Assembly: GCA_910587205.1 (NCBI GenBank)
Contig: CAJULZ010000054.1
Span: forward strand, 1 to 17,451
Direction: 5' to 3'
Length of the DNA: 17,451 nucleotides
Source: an uncultured Oscillospiraceae bacterium
GTDB lineage: Bacteria > Bacillota > Clostridia > Oscillospirales > Oscillospiraceae
Below, piece by piece: positions 6,560 through 13,086 of this stretch. The notes beneath the pieces are model-generated. The model saw nothing but the letters and a program-made list of their open reading frames with translations, was not told where the DNA came from and did not search any database. The number at the start of each line of letters is the position of its first letter. Position 1 is the stretch's first letter. The translations under genes and the position numbers were made by a program.

Positions 6560-6576
6560 TGTCTTGTTCCCCCTTA

Positions 6577-6687
6577 TCAATCGTCGCTGCGGAGGGAGGC
6601 GCACAGATGGGCCACCACGGCGCAGGCCACCGAGGCCGCCGCGAGGGCAATGGCGGTGGTCCGTAAAATGAAGCTGGCAATTTTCAT
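6577..6687 (-). CDS. Very small membrane protein (36 aa), paralogue of its neighbour
   Basis: MKIASFILR at the start, with AAAGGAGGG at 6695-6703 (7-base spacing) and a good promoter above it. Nearly the whole protein is one membrane helix (residues 5-30), followed by a short SLRSDD tail. It matches the downstream 63-residue protein in its opening residues and helix composition but lacks the acidic tail. Function unknown. Confidence 0.6.
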   Translation of the reverse strand: MKIASFILRTTAIALAAASVACAVVAHLCASLRSDD

Positions 6688-6717
6688 AAGCGGGTCCCTC
6701 CTTTGTCTGGTGCTTCC

Positions 6718-6746
6718 AGTGTACACGATTTGGGCGGAAATTACAA
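6718..6746 (-). promoter_or_regulatory. Sigma-A promoter for the two small membrane proteins
   Basis: Reading leftward: TTGTAA (6741-6746), a 17-base spacer, and TACACT (6718-6723) with TG upstream. The predicted start lies about 25 bases above the ATG at 6687. Confidence 0.6.
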
Positions 6747-6812
6747 TGGCCTTTTTGTAAATAATCTTTCGCCTTTGACAGATTGCCGCCCCTGTCCGCC
6801 GGGGTGCGAACA

Positions 6813-6840
6813 ACGGGCGCGGGATTGTGCCCGCGCCCGT
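6813..6840 (-). terminator. GC-rich hairpin after corA
   Basis: An 11-bp perfect inverted repeat (arms 6813-6823 and 6830-6840) with a 6-base loop lies just beyond the corA stop and the parS site. The T-tract is weak (GTTGTT on the minus strand), so terminator function is likely but not strong. Confidence 0.55.
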
Positions 6841-6853
6841 TTCACGTGAAACA
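6838..6853. promoter_or_regulatory. parS: parS site, ParB/Spo0J binding
   Basis: CGTTTCACGTGAAACA matches the bacterial parS consensus TGTTNCACGTGAAACA at 15 of 16 positions; only the first base differs, and the central 14 bases form the complete palindrome. It lies 6 bases beyond the corA stop codon, between genes, and its first bases overlap the end of the GC-rich hairpin. In Firmicutes parS sites load ParB for chromosome segregation, mostly in the origin-proximal part of the chromosome, so this suggests but does not prove that the window is near the origin. Confidence 0.8.
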
Positions 6854-6859
6854 TTCGTT

Positions 6860-7786
6860 TTACAGCAGATCCTTCCGCTTCAGGATGATCCCCGCCACCA
6901 CGATAATCGCCGCAGAGATGAGCAGCGGCGGCCAGAAGCTGCCGGCAAAGGGCAGCCGGCCCACGTTCATGCCGTAGAAGCTGAACACAATGTTGGGCAC
7001 CGTCATGAGGATGGTGACGGAGGCCAGCAGCTTCATGATCACGTTCAGGTTATTGGAGATCACCGAGGCGAAGGCGTCCATCATGCCGGAGATAATGTCC
7101 GAGTAAATCTGGGCCATCTCGATGGCCTGGCGCACCTCAATGAGCACGTCCTCCAGCAAGTCGTGGTCCTCTTCATACAGGGTGACGATCCGGCCCCGGA
7201 GGATTTTTTCCAGCGTCACCTCGTTGGCCTTCAGCGATGTGTTGAAGTAGACCAGCGATTTCTCCAGGTCCAGCAGCTGGATCAGCTCCTTGTTCCGCTG
7301 GGACTTGTAGAGCTGCCGCTCCATGTGGTTATAGGTCTTGTCGATCTGCTTCAGGTAGTTTAAGTACCGCTTGGCCACCAGCAGCAGAATGTTCAGGATG
7401 AACCGAGTGCGCTGCCCGGTTTGCACGTCCCGCACCAGGCCGGCCTGAAGGTCCCGCACCACCGAGGTCTCCTTCAGGCAGACGGTGATGATATGCCTGT
7501 CGGTGACGATGATGCCCATGGGCAGGGTGGAATACACCACGCCCGTCTCGTCCTGCTCCATGGCGGGGGTGTCCACGATGATGAGGGTGGAGCCGTCCTC
7601 CTTGTCAATCCGGGAGGTCTCCTCCTCGTCCAGGGCCGCCCGGAGGAAGGAGGGCTCCACCGCCAGGGTGGCGGCCACGGTTCGCAGCTCATCCTCGCTG
7701 GGGTTGATGAGGTTTACCCAGCAGCCGTCCACCACGGAATTGAGCTGGGCCATTTTGCCGTCCACGGTTTTGTGGATGGTCAGCAT
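6860..7786 (-). CDS. corA: CorA-family divalent cation transporter
   Basis: A 308-residue protein with the CorA layout: a soluble N-terminal alpha/beta domain (residues 1-120), long helices (about 125-240), and two C-terminal membrane segments (about 255-272 and 284-302). The signature FYGMNVG carries the GMN selectivity motif at 272-274, at the end of the first membrane segment. CorA proteins form pentameric channels for magnesium, and in some cases cobalt or nickel. The C-terminal basic tail KRKDLL is typical. The ATG at 7786 is preceded by a GGAAAGGTG. It is driven from a good promoter about 240 bases upstream. The short loop after GMN has no strong acidic patch, so ion preference cannot be stated from sequence. 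Confidence 0.9.
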   Translation of the reverse strand: MLTIHKTVDGKMAQLNSVVDGCWVNLINPSEDELRTVAATLAVEPSFLRAALDEEETSRIDKEDGSTLIIVDTPAMEQDETGVVYSTLPMGIIVTDRHIITVCLKETSVVRDLQAGLVRDVQTGQRTRFILNILLLVAKRYLNYLKQIDKTYNHMERQLYKSQRNKELIQLLDLEKSLVYFNTSLKANEVTLEKILRGRIVTLYEEDHDLLEDVLIEVRQAIEMAQIYSDIISGMMDAFASVISNNLNVIMKLLASVTILMTVPNIVFSFYGMNVGRLPFAGSFWPPLLISAAIIVVAGIILKRKDLL

Positions 7787-8027
7787 ATGCGCTCACACCT
7801 TTCCCAGACCGGAGGGGCTCCCGCCCGCAAAAGGGCAAAAAAATCCCCCGCCGCTCCGCAGTAAAATTTTCCCACCGGCCAAGGGCCGGCAGGTGCGGGC
7901 GCACGGGGAGACAGGTGAGCTGGCTCAGCGAGTGCGCCGTGATTCCAATGTCCAACTTCGACTGAACGGATCGCCTGACACGACGCATCTCACTTCCTTT
8001 ATGGGTTGAATTTCCACTGATGCGGTT
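7787..8027 (-). promoter_or_regulatory. Long structured leader of corA with a small upstream ORF
   Basis: The promoter at 8034-8062 predicts a leader of about 240 nt. Within it are a 7-bp stem GGCGCAC/GTGCGCC enclosing a smaller GAGC/GCTC stem (7877-7940 region), and a CCGGCC/GGCCGG hairpin followed by AAAATTTT (about 7866-7890). A T7 run follows at 7836-7842. A short ORF starts at 7988 with AAAGGAAG seven to fourteen bases before its ATG (MRRVRRSVQSKLDIG) and could be a leader peptide. I do not recognise the M-box or any named riboswitch in it. Confidence 0.45.
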
Positions 8028-8033
8028 TCTATT

Positions 8034-8062
8034 ATTATAGCCGTTTCCCCGGTGGATTGCAA
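8034..8062 (-). promoter_or_regulatory. Sigma-A promoter of corA
   Basis: Reading leftward: TTGCAA (8057-8062), a 17-base spacer, and a perfect TATAAT (8034-8039). It lies between the 137-bp repeat array and the corA leader. Confidence 0.75.
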
Positions 8063-8078
8063 GGGAAAAAATTATCCG

Positions 8079-8380
8079 CCCCTATGCGGCTATCCTCGCG
8101 CTTGCATCGGCACGCTCGGATTGGCCGCATCGCCGGGTCGCTTTCCCTCTGCCTCGGGCAAAACCCGATTTCACTGTGTGAACTCTGGGCTTTTGCCCTC
8201 GCTCCAGTCCAAGCTCCCCTATGCGGCTATCCTCGCGCTTGCATCGGCACGCTCGGATTGGCCGCATCGCCGGGTCGCTTTCCCTCTGCCTCGGGCAAAA
8301 CCCGATTTCACTGTGTGAACTCTGGGCTTTTGCCCTCGCTCCAGTCCAAGCTCCCCTATGCGGCTATCCTCGCGCTTGCA
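8079..8380. repeat. Tandem array of a 137-bp structured repeat (2.2 copies)
   Basis: Unit 1 is 8079-8215, unit 2 is 8216-8352 and reads identical to unit 1, and a 28-base partial third copy is 8353-8380. Each unit has two inverted repeats. In unit 1 hairpin I pairs ATGCGGC (8084-8090) with GCCGCAT (8124-8130). Hairpin II spans 8156-8198: GGGCAAAA pairs with TTTTGCCC outside, TTCAC with GTGAA inside around a TGT loop. The period is not a multiple of three, and frames through it change between copies, so it is not coding. The last partial copy supplies the end of dpaB. A diverged relative with the same period is at 13087-13264. Confidence 0.9.
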
Positions 8381-8951
8381 GCAACGGCTGGATCTGCTCC
8401 CCCCGGAGGGCGGCCTCCGCCGTCTCCGGCACCAGGGAGAAGTCCGCCACCAGGGAGGCGGGCTTGCCGGCGCAGTCGTCCTGGCCGAAGGGGACGAAGT
8501 ATACGTGCTTGCGTCCCAGCATCGTCCCCAGGTTGGGGGCGGACGCGCCCAGCCCGTCGTTGGTGGCCAGGGCCAGCACCAGGGGCCTGCCGTTGCGCAG
8601 GTGGGCCTTGGCCGCCATAGTCACCGGGCTGTCCGTCACGCCGTGGGCCAGCTTGGCCAGGGTGTTTCCCGTGCAGGGGCATACCACCAGCACGTCCAGC
8701 AGCTCCTTGGGCCCGATGGGCTCCGCCTCCACGATGGTGGAGATCACCCGCCTGCCGCAGATACGCTCCATCTCCCGCATGAAATCGTGGGCCGCCCCGA
8801 ACCGGGTGTCGGTGGAGGCCACGGCCTCCGACACGATGGGGGTCACCGGCCCGAACCGGGCCGCGGTTTGCTCCAGGGCGTCCAGCGCCTTGGACATGGT
8901 GCAGAAGGACCCGCAGAAAGCGAATCCCACCCTCAATTCTTCCAGCTTCAC
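8364..8951 (-). CDS. dpaB: Dipicolinate synthase subunit B
   Basis: A 195-residue flavoprotein-like subunit (SpoVFB) that works with DpaA to make dipicolinic acid in the mother cell during sporulation. Family motifs: GFAFCGSFCT near residues 9-17, STDTRFG near 49, KAEPIGP-like EAEPIGPKELLD, CTGNTLAKLAHGVTDSPV, MAAKAHLRNGRP, LATNDGLG and YFVPFGQDD. Length is normal. The GTG at 8951 overlaps the TGA of dpaA by 4 bases (GTGA), with GGAGGA at 8961-8966, so translation is coupled. The last five residues and the stop codon come from a partial copy of the 137-bp repeat. In Bacillus the homologue is under sigma-K. Confidence 0.92.
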   Translation of the reverse strand: MKLEELRVGFAFCGSFCTMSKALDALEQTAARFGPVTPIVSEAVASTDTRFGAAHDFMREMERICGRRVISTIVEAEPIGPKELLDVLVVCPCTGNTLAKLAHGVTDSPVTMAAKAHLRNGRPLVLALATNDGLGASAPNLGTMLGRKHVYFVPFGQDDCAGKPASLVADFSLVPETAEAALRGEQIQPLLQARG

Positions 8952-9811
8952 AGGTTTAACTCCTCCATAATATGATAAACGGTGTCTTTGATGTACCGCC
9001 CTGAGGTGACGGGGGCCACCTTCCCCGGCAGGGACAGCGCCCATACCACCCGCACCCCCAGGGTTGCGGCGGCATCCATGTCCACGCCGCCGGGGCGGGA
9101 GGCCAGGTCCACCACCAGCGCACCCCCTTTGAGGGCGGCCAGCTCCTCCAGCCCCAGCACTGGGGCAGGGACGGTGTTGAAAACCAGGTCGTAGCTGCAC
9201 AGCCAGTCCGCCAGCCGCTCCATCCCCTCGCTGTCCAGGCCCATGCTCTCGGCGGCGGCCCGCTGCTCATACCTGCGGGCGGATACCCACACCCGCGCCC
9301 CCAGCGCCCGCAGCCGGGGCGCCAGCGCTTTGCCCAGCCGCCCAAAGCCGATCACCAGCACCCGGGCGTTGTGAAGGGTGATGGGCAGCTCCTCCATGGC
9401 GATTTGGATGGCGCCCTCGGCGGTGGGGATTGCGTTCAGCACCGCCAGCTCCTCCCGGGCAAAATAGTCCCGCAGCATAAGTGCCCGCCTCTCCGCCTGG
9501 GCCCGCAGGCGTTCCCCGGCCATCCCGGCGCACACCAGCTGGCCGGGGCGTAGCGCGTCCAGCACCTCGTCCAGCCCGCACCGTCCCGCCGACAGGGGGG
9601 CGTTCAGCCCGCCATCCGGCCCCGCCGCCGGGAGGGGCAGCACCACGCAGTCCGCCCGGTCCGCCCCCGCCAGGGAGGGTTCGCACGCCATGCCCTCCCC
9701 CTGCTCCAGCGCGTAGGTATGTACGCTGTGGCCGTCGTCGGCCAGCAGGCCGGCCAGCGCCGCCTGCCGGGGGTCGCCCCCCACCACCCAGATGTTTTTT
9801 GCCCGCAGCAT
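8948..9811 (-). CDS. dpaA: Dipicolinate synthase subunit A
   Basis: A 287-residue protein of the SpoVFA family, the dehydrogenase-like subunit of dipicolinate synthase, which turns a lysine-pathway intermediate into dipicolinic acid. Two dinucleotide-binding regions are visible: VVGGDPRQAALA near residues 9-20, and VIGFGRLGKAL at 153-163. NAIPTAEGAIQIAM (127-139) and FNTVPAPVL are typical of the family. The ATG at 9811 has AGGAGG 7 bases before it. Compared with Bacillus SpoVFA the length is normal. It forms a two-gene operon with dpaB and has no lysine-pathway gene beside it. Confidence 0.92.
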   Translation of the reverse strand: MLRAKNIWVVGGDPRQAALAGLLADDGHSVHTYALEQGEGMACEPSLAGADRADCVVLPLPAAGPDGGLNAPLSAGRCGLDEVLDALRPGQLVCAGMAGERLRAQAERRALMLRDYFAREELAVLNAIPTAEGAIQIAMEELPITLHNARVLVIGFGRLGKALAPRLRALGARVWVSARRYEQRAAAESMGLDSEGMERLADWLCSYDLVFNTVPAPVLGLEELAALKGGALVVDLASRPGGVDMDAAATLGVRVVWALSLPGKVAPVTSGRYIKDTVYHIMEELNL

Positions 9812-9856
9812 GATAAACCTCCTGTCCGGGCCGCCCCGGCCCTCTCGTCATCAATC

Positions 9857-9884
9857 CAGTGTATTCCCCTTTGGGCAGGTGGGT
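9857..9884 (-). promoter_or_regulatory. Possible sigma-K promoter of dpaA-dpaB
   Basis: Reading leftward: AC at 9883-9884, a 17-base spacer, then AATACACTG (9857-9865), which matches the sigma-K form CATANNNTA at ATA and T but not at its first and last bases. spoVF is sigma-K dependent in Bacillus, so this is where one would expect it; the match is weak. Confidence 0.3.
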
Positions 9885-9929
9885 GACAACGGGCCATCGG
9901 GTTTGCGGGCAGGCCTCCCGGTAATGGAA

Positions 9930-9960
9930 TGGGCAGCTACCCATGATGGATAACTGCCCA
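9930..9960. repeat. Inverted repeat between dpaA and the phosphatase remnant
   Basis: TGGGCAG (9930-9936) and CTGCCCA (9954-9960) are perfectly complementary with a 17-base loop. An alternative shorter pairing, TGGG with CCCA, lies inside. There is no T-tract after it in either direction. Its role is unknown; it could be an operator or the end of the upstream remnant's transcript. Confidence 0.45.
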
Positions 9961-9969
9961 TTCTGACAT

Positions 9970-10218
9970 TTATATGCTGTGGGGCATGTAATTTGCCCTG
10001 ACTACTATGCGGGAGTTTTTATCCACAACCCATTCGTGAATCCCCGCATCACCTGTATGGAAGCGGAATTCCGAGTCCACCGGCAGCCTGAAAAGCACAC
10101 GGTACAGCTGATTGATCATACCGCCATGGGAGACAACGGCTATGGTGTTGCCCCCATCATTTTCTGAGATCAGCTTTGACGGCACATATTCCGCGAAGCC
10201 CCTCCAATCATAACTATA
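9970..10218 (-). pseudogene. C-terminal remnant of a histidine phosphatase (phosphoglycerate mutase-like)
   Basis: The open frame runs from just after an in-frame stop near 10219 to a stop at 9970. About 82 residues can be read, and the stretch NTIAVVSHGGMINQLYRVLF matches the conserved second-half motif of the histidine phosphatase superfamily (VSHGG, with the catalytic His). The essential N-terminal half with the RHGE motif is missing, and upstream sequence in all frames shows nothing like it. A GTG at 10185 could start a 71-residue peptide but lacks a clear ribosome binding site. I read this as a decaying gene fragment. The region is AT-richer than its neighbours, which fits either decay or transfer. 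Confidence 0.6.
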
Positions 10219-10346
10219 TCAGCCCTAATATTATCATCCCTATCTTTGTGTGTCGACTTCACCCTATATCCCAAAGGGCGGACACCATGCAAATTTTTTT
10301 TCAAACGGGGCATACTGTTTTCACCAATACATTTGGAGGGAACAAA

Positions 10347-10976
10347 ATGCCAAACGCCTATCAAAACTACCACAAGGGCAATGTAGACTTTATGGAAAGC
10401 CGCACCCGGGAAAATCTGATGCGCGCCTTTGCCGGGGAGAGCCAGGCCCGGAACCGCTATACCTTCGCCGCCTCCGCCGCCCGGAAAGAGCGGCTGGAGG
10501 TGGTGGCCCGGGTGTTCGAGTTCACCGCCGACCAGGAGCGGGCCCACGCCAAGGTGTTCTATGACCTGCTGCTGCCCTCCGCGGGGCGCAACATCTCCAT
10601 CGACGGCAATTACCCCATCGACCTGTCGGACAAAACCCTGGACCTGCTGAAAGCCGCCCGGCACAACGAGTACCAGGAATATGAGCATGACTACGCCGCC
10701 TTCGCGGAGATTGCCCACCAGGAGGGGTTCGACCTGATCGGCGGACAGTTTGAGCTCATCGCCGGGATTGAGAAGATCCACGGCGACCGGTTCGGCCAGC
10801 TCGCGGACTGGCTGGAGCGGGAAAAGCTGTTCAACAGCGACGGCGAAACCCTGTGGATGTGCCTGAACTGCGGCGAGATCGTCAAAGCCTCCCTGGCGCC
10901 CCAGGTCTGCCCCGTCTGCCGCCACGGGAGGGACTTCTTCATCCGCCTGGACTGGGCGCCCTATACCGCCTCCTGA
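10347..10976 (+). CDS. rbr: Rubrerythrin
   Basis: A 209-residue rubrerythrin, a cytoplasmic di-iron enzyme that reduces hydrogen peroxide in anaerobes. The ATG at 10347 (MPNAYQNYHK) has GGAGGG at 10335-10340; the open frame upstream has no such support. Residues about 20-150 are the four-helix ferritin-like domain with iron ligands visible at Glu31, Glu64 with His67, Glu108 or Glu111, and Glu142 with His145 (EKIHGD). Residues 165-209 are a rubredoxin-like domain with CLNC at 172-175 and CPVC at 188-191. Length is slightly above the usual 180-195 residues. No promoter of good quality and no clear PerR box were seen in the 160 bases upstream. Hairpins follow the stop. Confidence 0.92.
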   Translation: MPNAYQNYHKGNVDFMESRTRENLMRAFAGESQARNRYTFAASAARKERLEVVARVFEFTADQERAHAKVFYDLLLPSAGRNISIDGNYPIDLSDKTLDLLKAARHNEYQEYEHDYAAFAEIAHQEGFDLIGGQFELIAGIEKIHGDRFGQLADWLEREKLFNSDGETLWMCLNCGEIVKASLAPQVCPVCRHGRDFFIRLDWAPYTAS

Positions 10977-10989
10977 GCGCCGGCCCCTG

Positions 10990-11070
10990 GCGGGAAGATT
11001 GTTTCCCGCGGGGGACGAGCCCGGCAGGGGTCCGGACGGGCCGGAAGATCTTGCATCTTGCAGGATCTTC
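10990..11070 (+). repeat. Two hairpins downstream of rubrerythrin
   Basis: Hairpin one has arms GCGGGAA (10990-10996) and TTCCCGC (11003-11009). Hairpin two spans 11044-11070, 12 pairs with one G-T around a 3-base loop (arms starting GAAGATC and ending GATCTTC). Neither is followed directly by a T run, so they may stabilise the 3' end or act as weak terminators. T-rich runs occur at 11104-11119, further on. Confidence 0.5.
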
Positions 11071-11130
11071 ACGGCTGCGGCGGAGGGGAGGAGCCCGGAA
11101 CAGTTTTTTACGTTTTTTGCGGATTGTTCC

Positions 11131-11158
11131 TTGACATGCGCCGCCTACGTGATATAAT
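11131..11158 (+). promoter_or_regulatory. Consensus sigma-A promoter of metK
   Basis: TTGACA (11131-11136), a 16-base spacer and TATAAT (11153-11158): both boxes are perfect matches. Transcription should start near 11165, directly before the riboswitch. Confidence 0.9.
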
Positions 11159-11178
11159 AAAGCTGACAACTGAATAAC

Positions 11179-11316
11179 CCTTATCAAGAGTGGCGGAGGG
11201 ACCGGCCCGATGAAACCACGGCAACCTGCATTGCAAGGTGCCAAGTCCGGCGGAAACGCGAGATGAGGAATGACCTGGACCATCCTGCCCCCCGCCATTC
11301 CGGCGGGGGGCTTTTT
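11179..11316 (+). ncRNA. SAM-I riboswitch (S-box) controlling metK
   Basis: The aptamer runs from 11179 to 11268. The P1 helix pairs CCTTATC (11179-11185) with GATGAGG (11262-11268). Conserved parts are all present: TTATCAAGAG, GGAGGGACCGGCCCGATGAA, CGGCAACC and AGGTGCCAA. An intrinsic terminator at 11287-11316 follows, in the right place for the expression platform. When SAM is bound, the anti-terminator should be blocked and the terminator should form, so metK is switched off when SAM is plentiful. The class is recognised with confidence; the anti-terminator pairing was not worked out. Confidence 0.95.
11287..11316 (+). terminator. Riboswitch terminator before metK
   Basis: A 10-bp perfect GC-rich stem (11287-11296 with 11302-11311), loop ATTCC, followed by five T. 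It lies 19 bases after the aptamer and 40 bases before the metK start. Confidence 0.9.
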
Positions 11317-11356
11317 CAGCCCTCAATTCCTCCCGCAGAAGAAAGGAGAAAATATT

Positions 11357-12538
11357 ATGGCAAAACGTTTGTTCACCTCTGAGTCCGTCACGGAGGGCCA
11401 TCCCGACAAGGTGTGCGACCAGATCTCCGACGCCATCCTGGACGCCATCATCGAGAAGGACCCCAACGCCCGCGTGGCCTGCGAGACCGCGGTGTCCACC
11501 GGCCTTGTCCACATCATGGGGGAGATCAGCACCTCCTGCTATGTGGACATACCCAAGATTGCCCGGCAGGTCATCCGGGATATCGGCTACGACCGGGCCA
11601 AGTACGGCTTTGACGGCGACAGCTGCGCCGTCATCACCAACCTCGACGAGCAGTCCCCCGACATCGCCCTGGGTGTGGACAAGGCCCTGGAGGCCAAGGA
11701 AGGCTCCCTGGACGACGGTTTGGATAACGGCGCGGGGGACCAGGGCATGATGTTCGGCTATGCCTGCACCGAGACGGAGGAGCTGATGCCGCTGGCCATC
11801 TCCCTGTCCCACAAGCTGGCCCAGCGGTTGGCCCAGGTGCGCAAGGACAAGCTGGTGGACTATCTCCGGCCCGACGGCAAGAGCCAGGTCACGGTGGAGT
11901 ATGGCGCGGACGGCAAGCCCGTCCGGGTGGATACGGTGGTGCTGTCCACCCAGCATGCCCCCGAGGCCACCTTGGAGCAGATCCGCGCCGACATGATCGA
12001 GCTGGTGGTAAAGCCCACCATCCCGGCCGGTCTGCTGGACGAAAACACCCGCATTCTGGTCAACCCCACCGGCCGGTTTGTGGTGGGCGGGCCCCAGGGG
12101 GACTCCGGCCTCACCGGGCGGAAGATCATCGTGGATACTTACGGCGGCACCGCGCCCCACGGCGGCGGCGCGTTCTCCGGCAAGGACCCCACGAAGGTGG
12201 ACCGCTCTGCCGCCTACGCCGCCCGGTGGGTGGCCAAGAATATCGTGGCCGCAGGGCTGGCGGACAAGTGCCAGGTGCAGCTTGCCTACGCCATCGGCGT
12301 GGCCCGGCCGGTGTCCGTCCGGGTGGACACCTTCGGCACCGGCACGGTGTCCGATGAGGCGCTGGAGGCGGCGGTGGACAAGGTGTTCGACCTGCGGCCC
12401 ACGGCCATCATCAACCGGCTGGGCCTGCGGCGGCCCATCTACCGCCAGACCGCCGCCTACGGTCACTTCGGCCGGCCCGAACTGGACCTGCCGTGGGAGA
12501 AGACGGACATGGTGGGGGAGGTCAAGGCGGCGCTGTAA
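11357..12538 (+). CDS. metK: S-adenosylmethionine synthetase
   Basis: A 393-residue enzyme that makes S-adenosylmethionine from methionine and ATP in the cytoplasm. The ATG at 11357 (MAKRLFTSESVTEGHPDKV) has AAAGGAG at 11342-11348. Family signatures: GHPDKVCDQISDAILD near residue 14, GAGDQGMMFGYA near 122-133 (the MetK signature), and GGGAFSGKDPTKVDRSAAY near 270-288, the phosphate-loop signature. The C-terminal GHFGRPELDLPWEKTD is standard. Length is normal (about 390). A SAM-I riboswitch controls it and a strong terminator follows, so it is transcribed alone. Confidence 0.97.
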   Translation: MAKRLFTSESVTEGHPDKVCDQISDAILDAIIEKDPNARVACETAVSTGLVHIMGEISTSCYVDIPKIARQVIRDIGYDRAKYGFDGDSCAVITNLDEQSPDIALGVDKALEAKEGSLDDGLDNGAGDQGMMFGYACTETEELMPLAISLSHKLAQRLAQVRKDKLVDYLRPDGKSQVTVEYGADGKPVRVDTVVLSTQHAPEATLEQIRADMIELVVKPTIPAGLLDENTRILVNPTGRFVVGGPQGDSGLTGRKIIVDTYGGTAPHGGGAFSGKDPTKVDRSAAYAARWVAKNIVAAGLADKCQVQLAYAIGVARPVSVRVDTFGTGTVSDEALEAAVDKVFDLRPTAIINRLGLRRPIYRQTAAYGHFGRPELDLPWEKTDMVGEVKAAL

Positions 12539-12552
12539 CGATAGGATTGGGG

Positions 12553-12586
12553 ACCGCCGCCGTGCCATGGACACGGCGGCGGTTTT
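12553..12586 (+). terminator. Terminator of metK
   Basis: A 12-bp perfect stem (12553-12564 with 12572-12583) around a 7-base loop, followed by TTTT, 15 bases after the metK stop. Confidence 0.88.
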
Positions 12587-12639
12587 CTGCCGCCTTTGGG
12601 CGGCCTGCCATGGGAAGAGAATGCCTGCAAGAGATACGG

Positions 12640-12668
12640 TTGCTTTTCAGCGGGCGGTGCTTTATAAT
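12640..12668 (+). promoter_or_regulatory. Sigma-A promoter of the MazG-like pseudogene
   Basis: TTGCTT (12640-12645), a 17-base spacer and a perfect TATAAT (12663-12668), 36 bases before the ATG. Confidence 0.65.
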
Positions 12669-12703
12669 AGAGCACCGGAAAATCCCAACTTGGAAGGAAC
12701 CGT

Positions 12704-12986
12704 ATGATGAAAGTGACAATAGAAAAATTGGAAGCATATTTGCTTGACCACCATAGTCGTGGCGGAATCGACCAGAGCTTATTTATGAAACTCGTAGAAG
12801 AAATCGGCGAGGTTGCCGAAGCGCTAAATTAAGAAAGCGGGAAGAAAATCGTCTGGCAGTGAGGACTTACAGCCTCAGCTGGGGAATGAACTGGCAGATG
12901 TGATACACTATGCTGTTTCCTTTGCCGCACTGAATGGTCTTGATATGAACGAAATCACAATAAAAAGGATAGAGCGGCTTTCGTAA
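12704..12986 (+). pseudogene. MazG-like nucleotide pyrophosphohydrolase, frameshifted
   Basis: The ATG at 12704 has GGAAGGA at 12692-12698 and starts a MazG-like frame with the metal-binding helix EEIGEVAEAL. The frame reads 41 residues and then hits TAA at 12830-12832. If the extra T at about 12830 is skipped, the frame continues for 51 codons with LGNELADVIHYAVSFAAL, the second metal-binding helix (E..D) of the MazG fold, ending at TAA 12984-12986. The two halves together make a normal small MazG-like protein of about 92 residues, so a single-base insertion has broken an otherwise intact gene. The gene is AT-richer than its neighbours. A sequencing error cannot be excluded. Confidence 0.75.
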
Positions 12987-13086
12987 AATACAACCATAGA
13001 ATGAATTTGGAACAATTTATCATGGACAAGAGGGGTGAAAGATCAGCCGGCTGAATGCGGGCTTACCGGGTTCTCGATTGGCCGCG

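Noticed and set aside
7787..8027. M-box magnesium riboswitch upstream of corA
   Set aside because: None of the conserved M-box blocks could be found on the minus strand, so only an unclassified leader is reported.
8079..8380. CRISPR array
   Set aside because: Whole 137-bp units repeat without short-repeat/unique-spacer alternation, and there are no cas genes.
8052..8970. Rightward ORFs (88-249 residues) through the repeat array and dpaB
   Set aside because: The 137-bp period is not a multiple of three, so the peptides repeat only in shifted frames; the rest is antisense to dpaB. No ribosome binding site.
10200..10330. PerR box or promoter before rubrerythrin
   Set aside because: An AT-rich stretch with TAATATTATCA resembles a PerR half site, but the dyad is incomplete and no well-spaced -35/-10 pair was found.
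10170..11072. A 300-residue leftward ORF
   Set aside because: Antisense of rubrerythrin; composition is that of a shadow frame and the sense protein has all iron-binding motifs.
11108..12574. A 488-residue leftward ORF
   Set aside because: Antisense of the SAM-I riboswitch and metK, whose sense assignment is certain.
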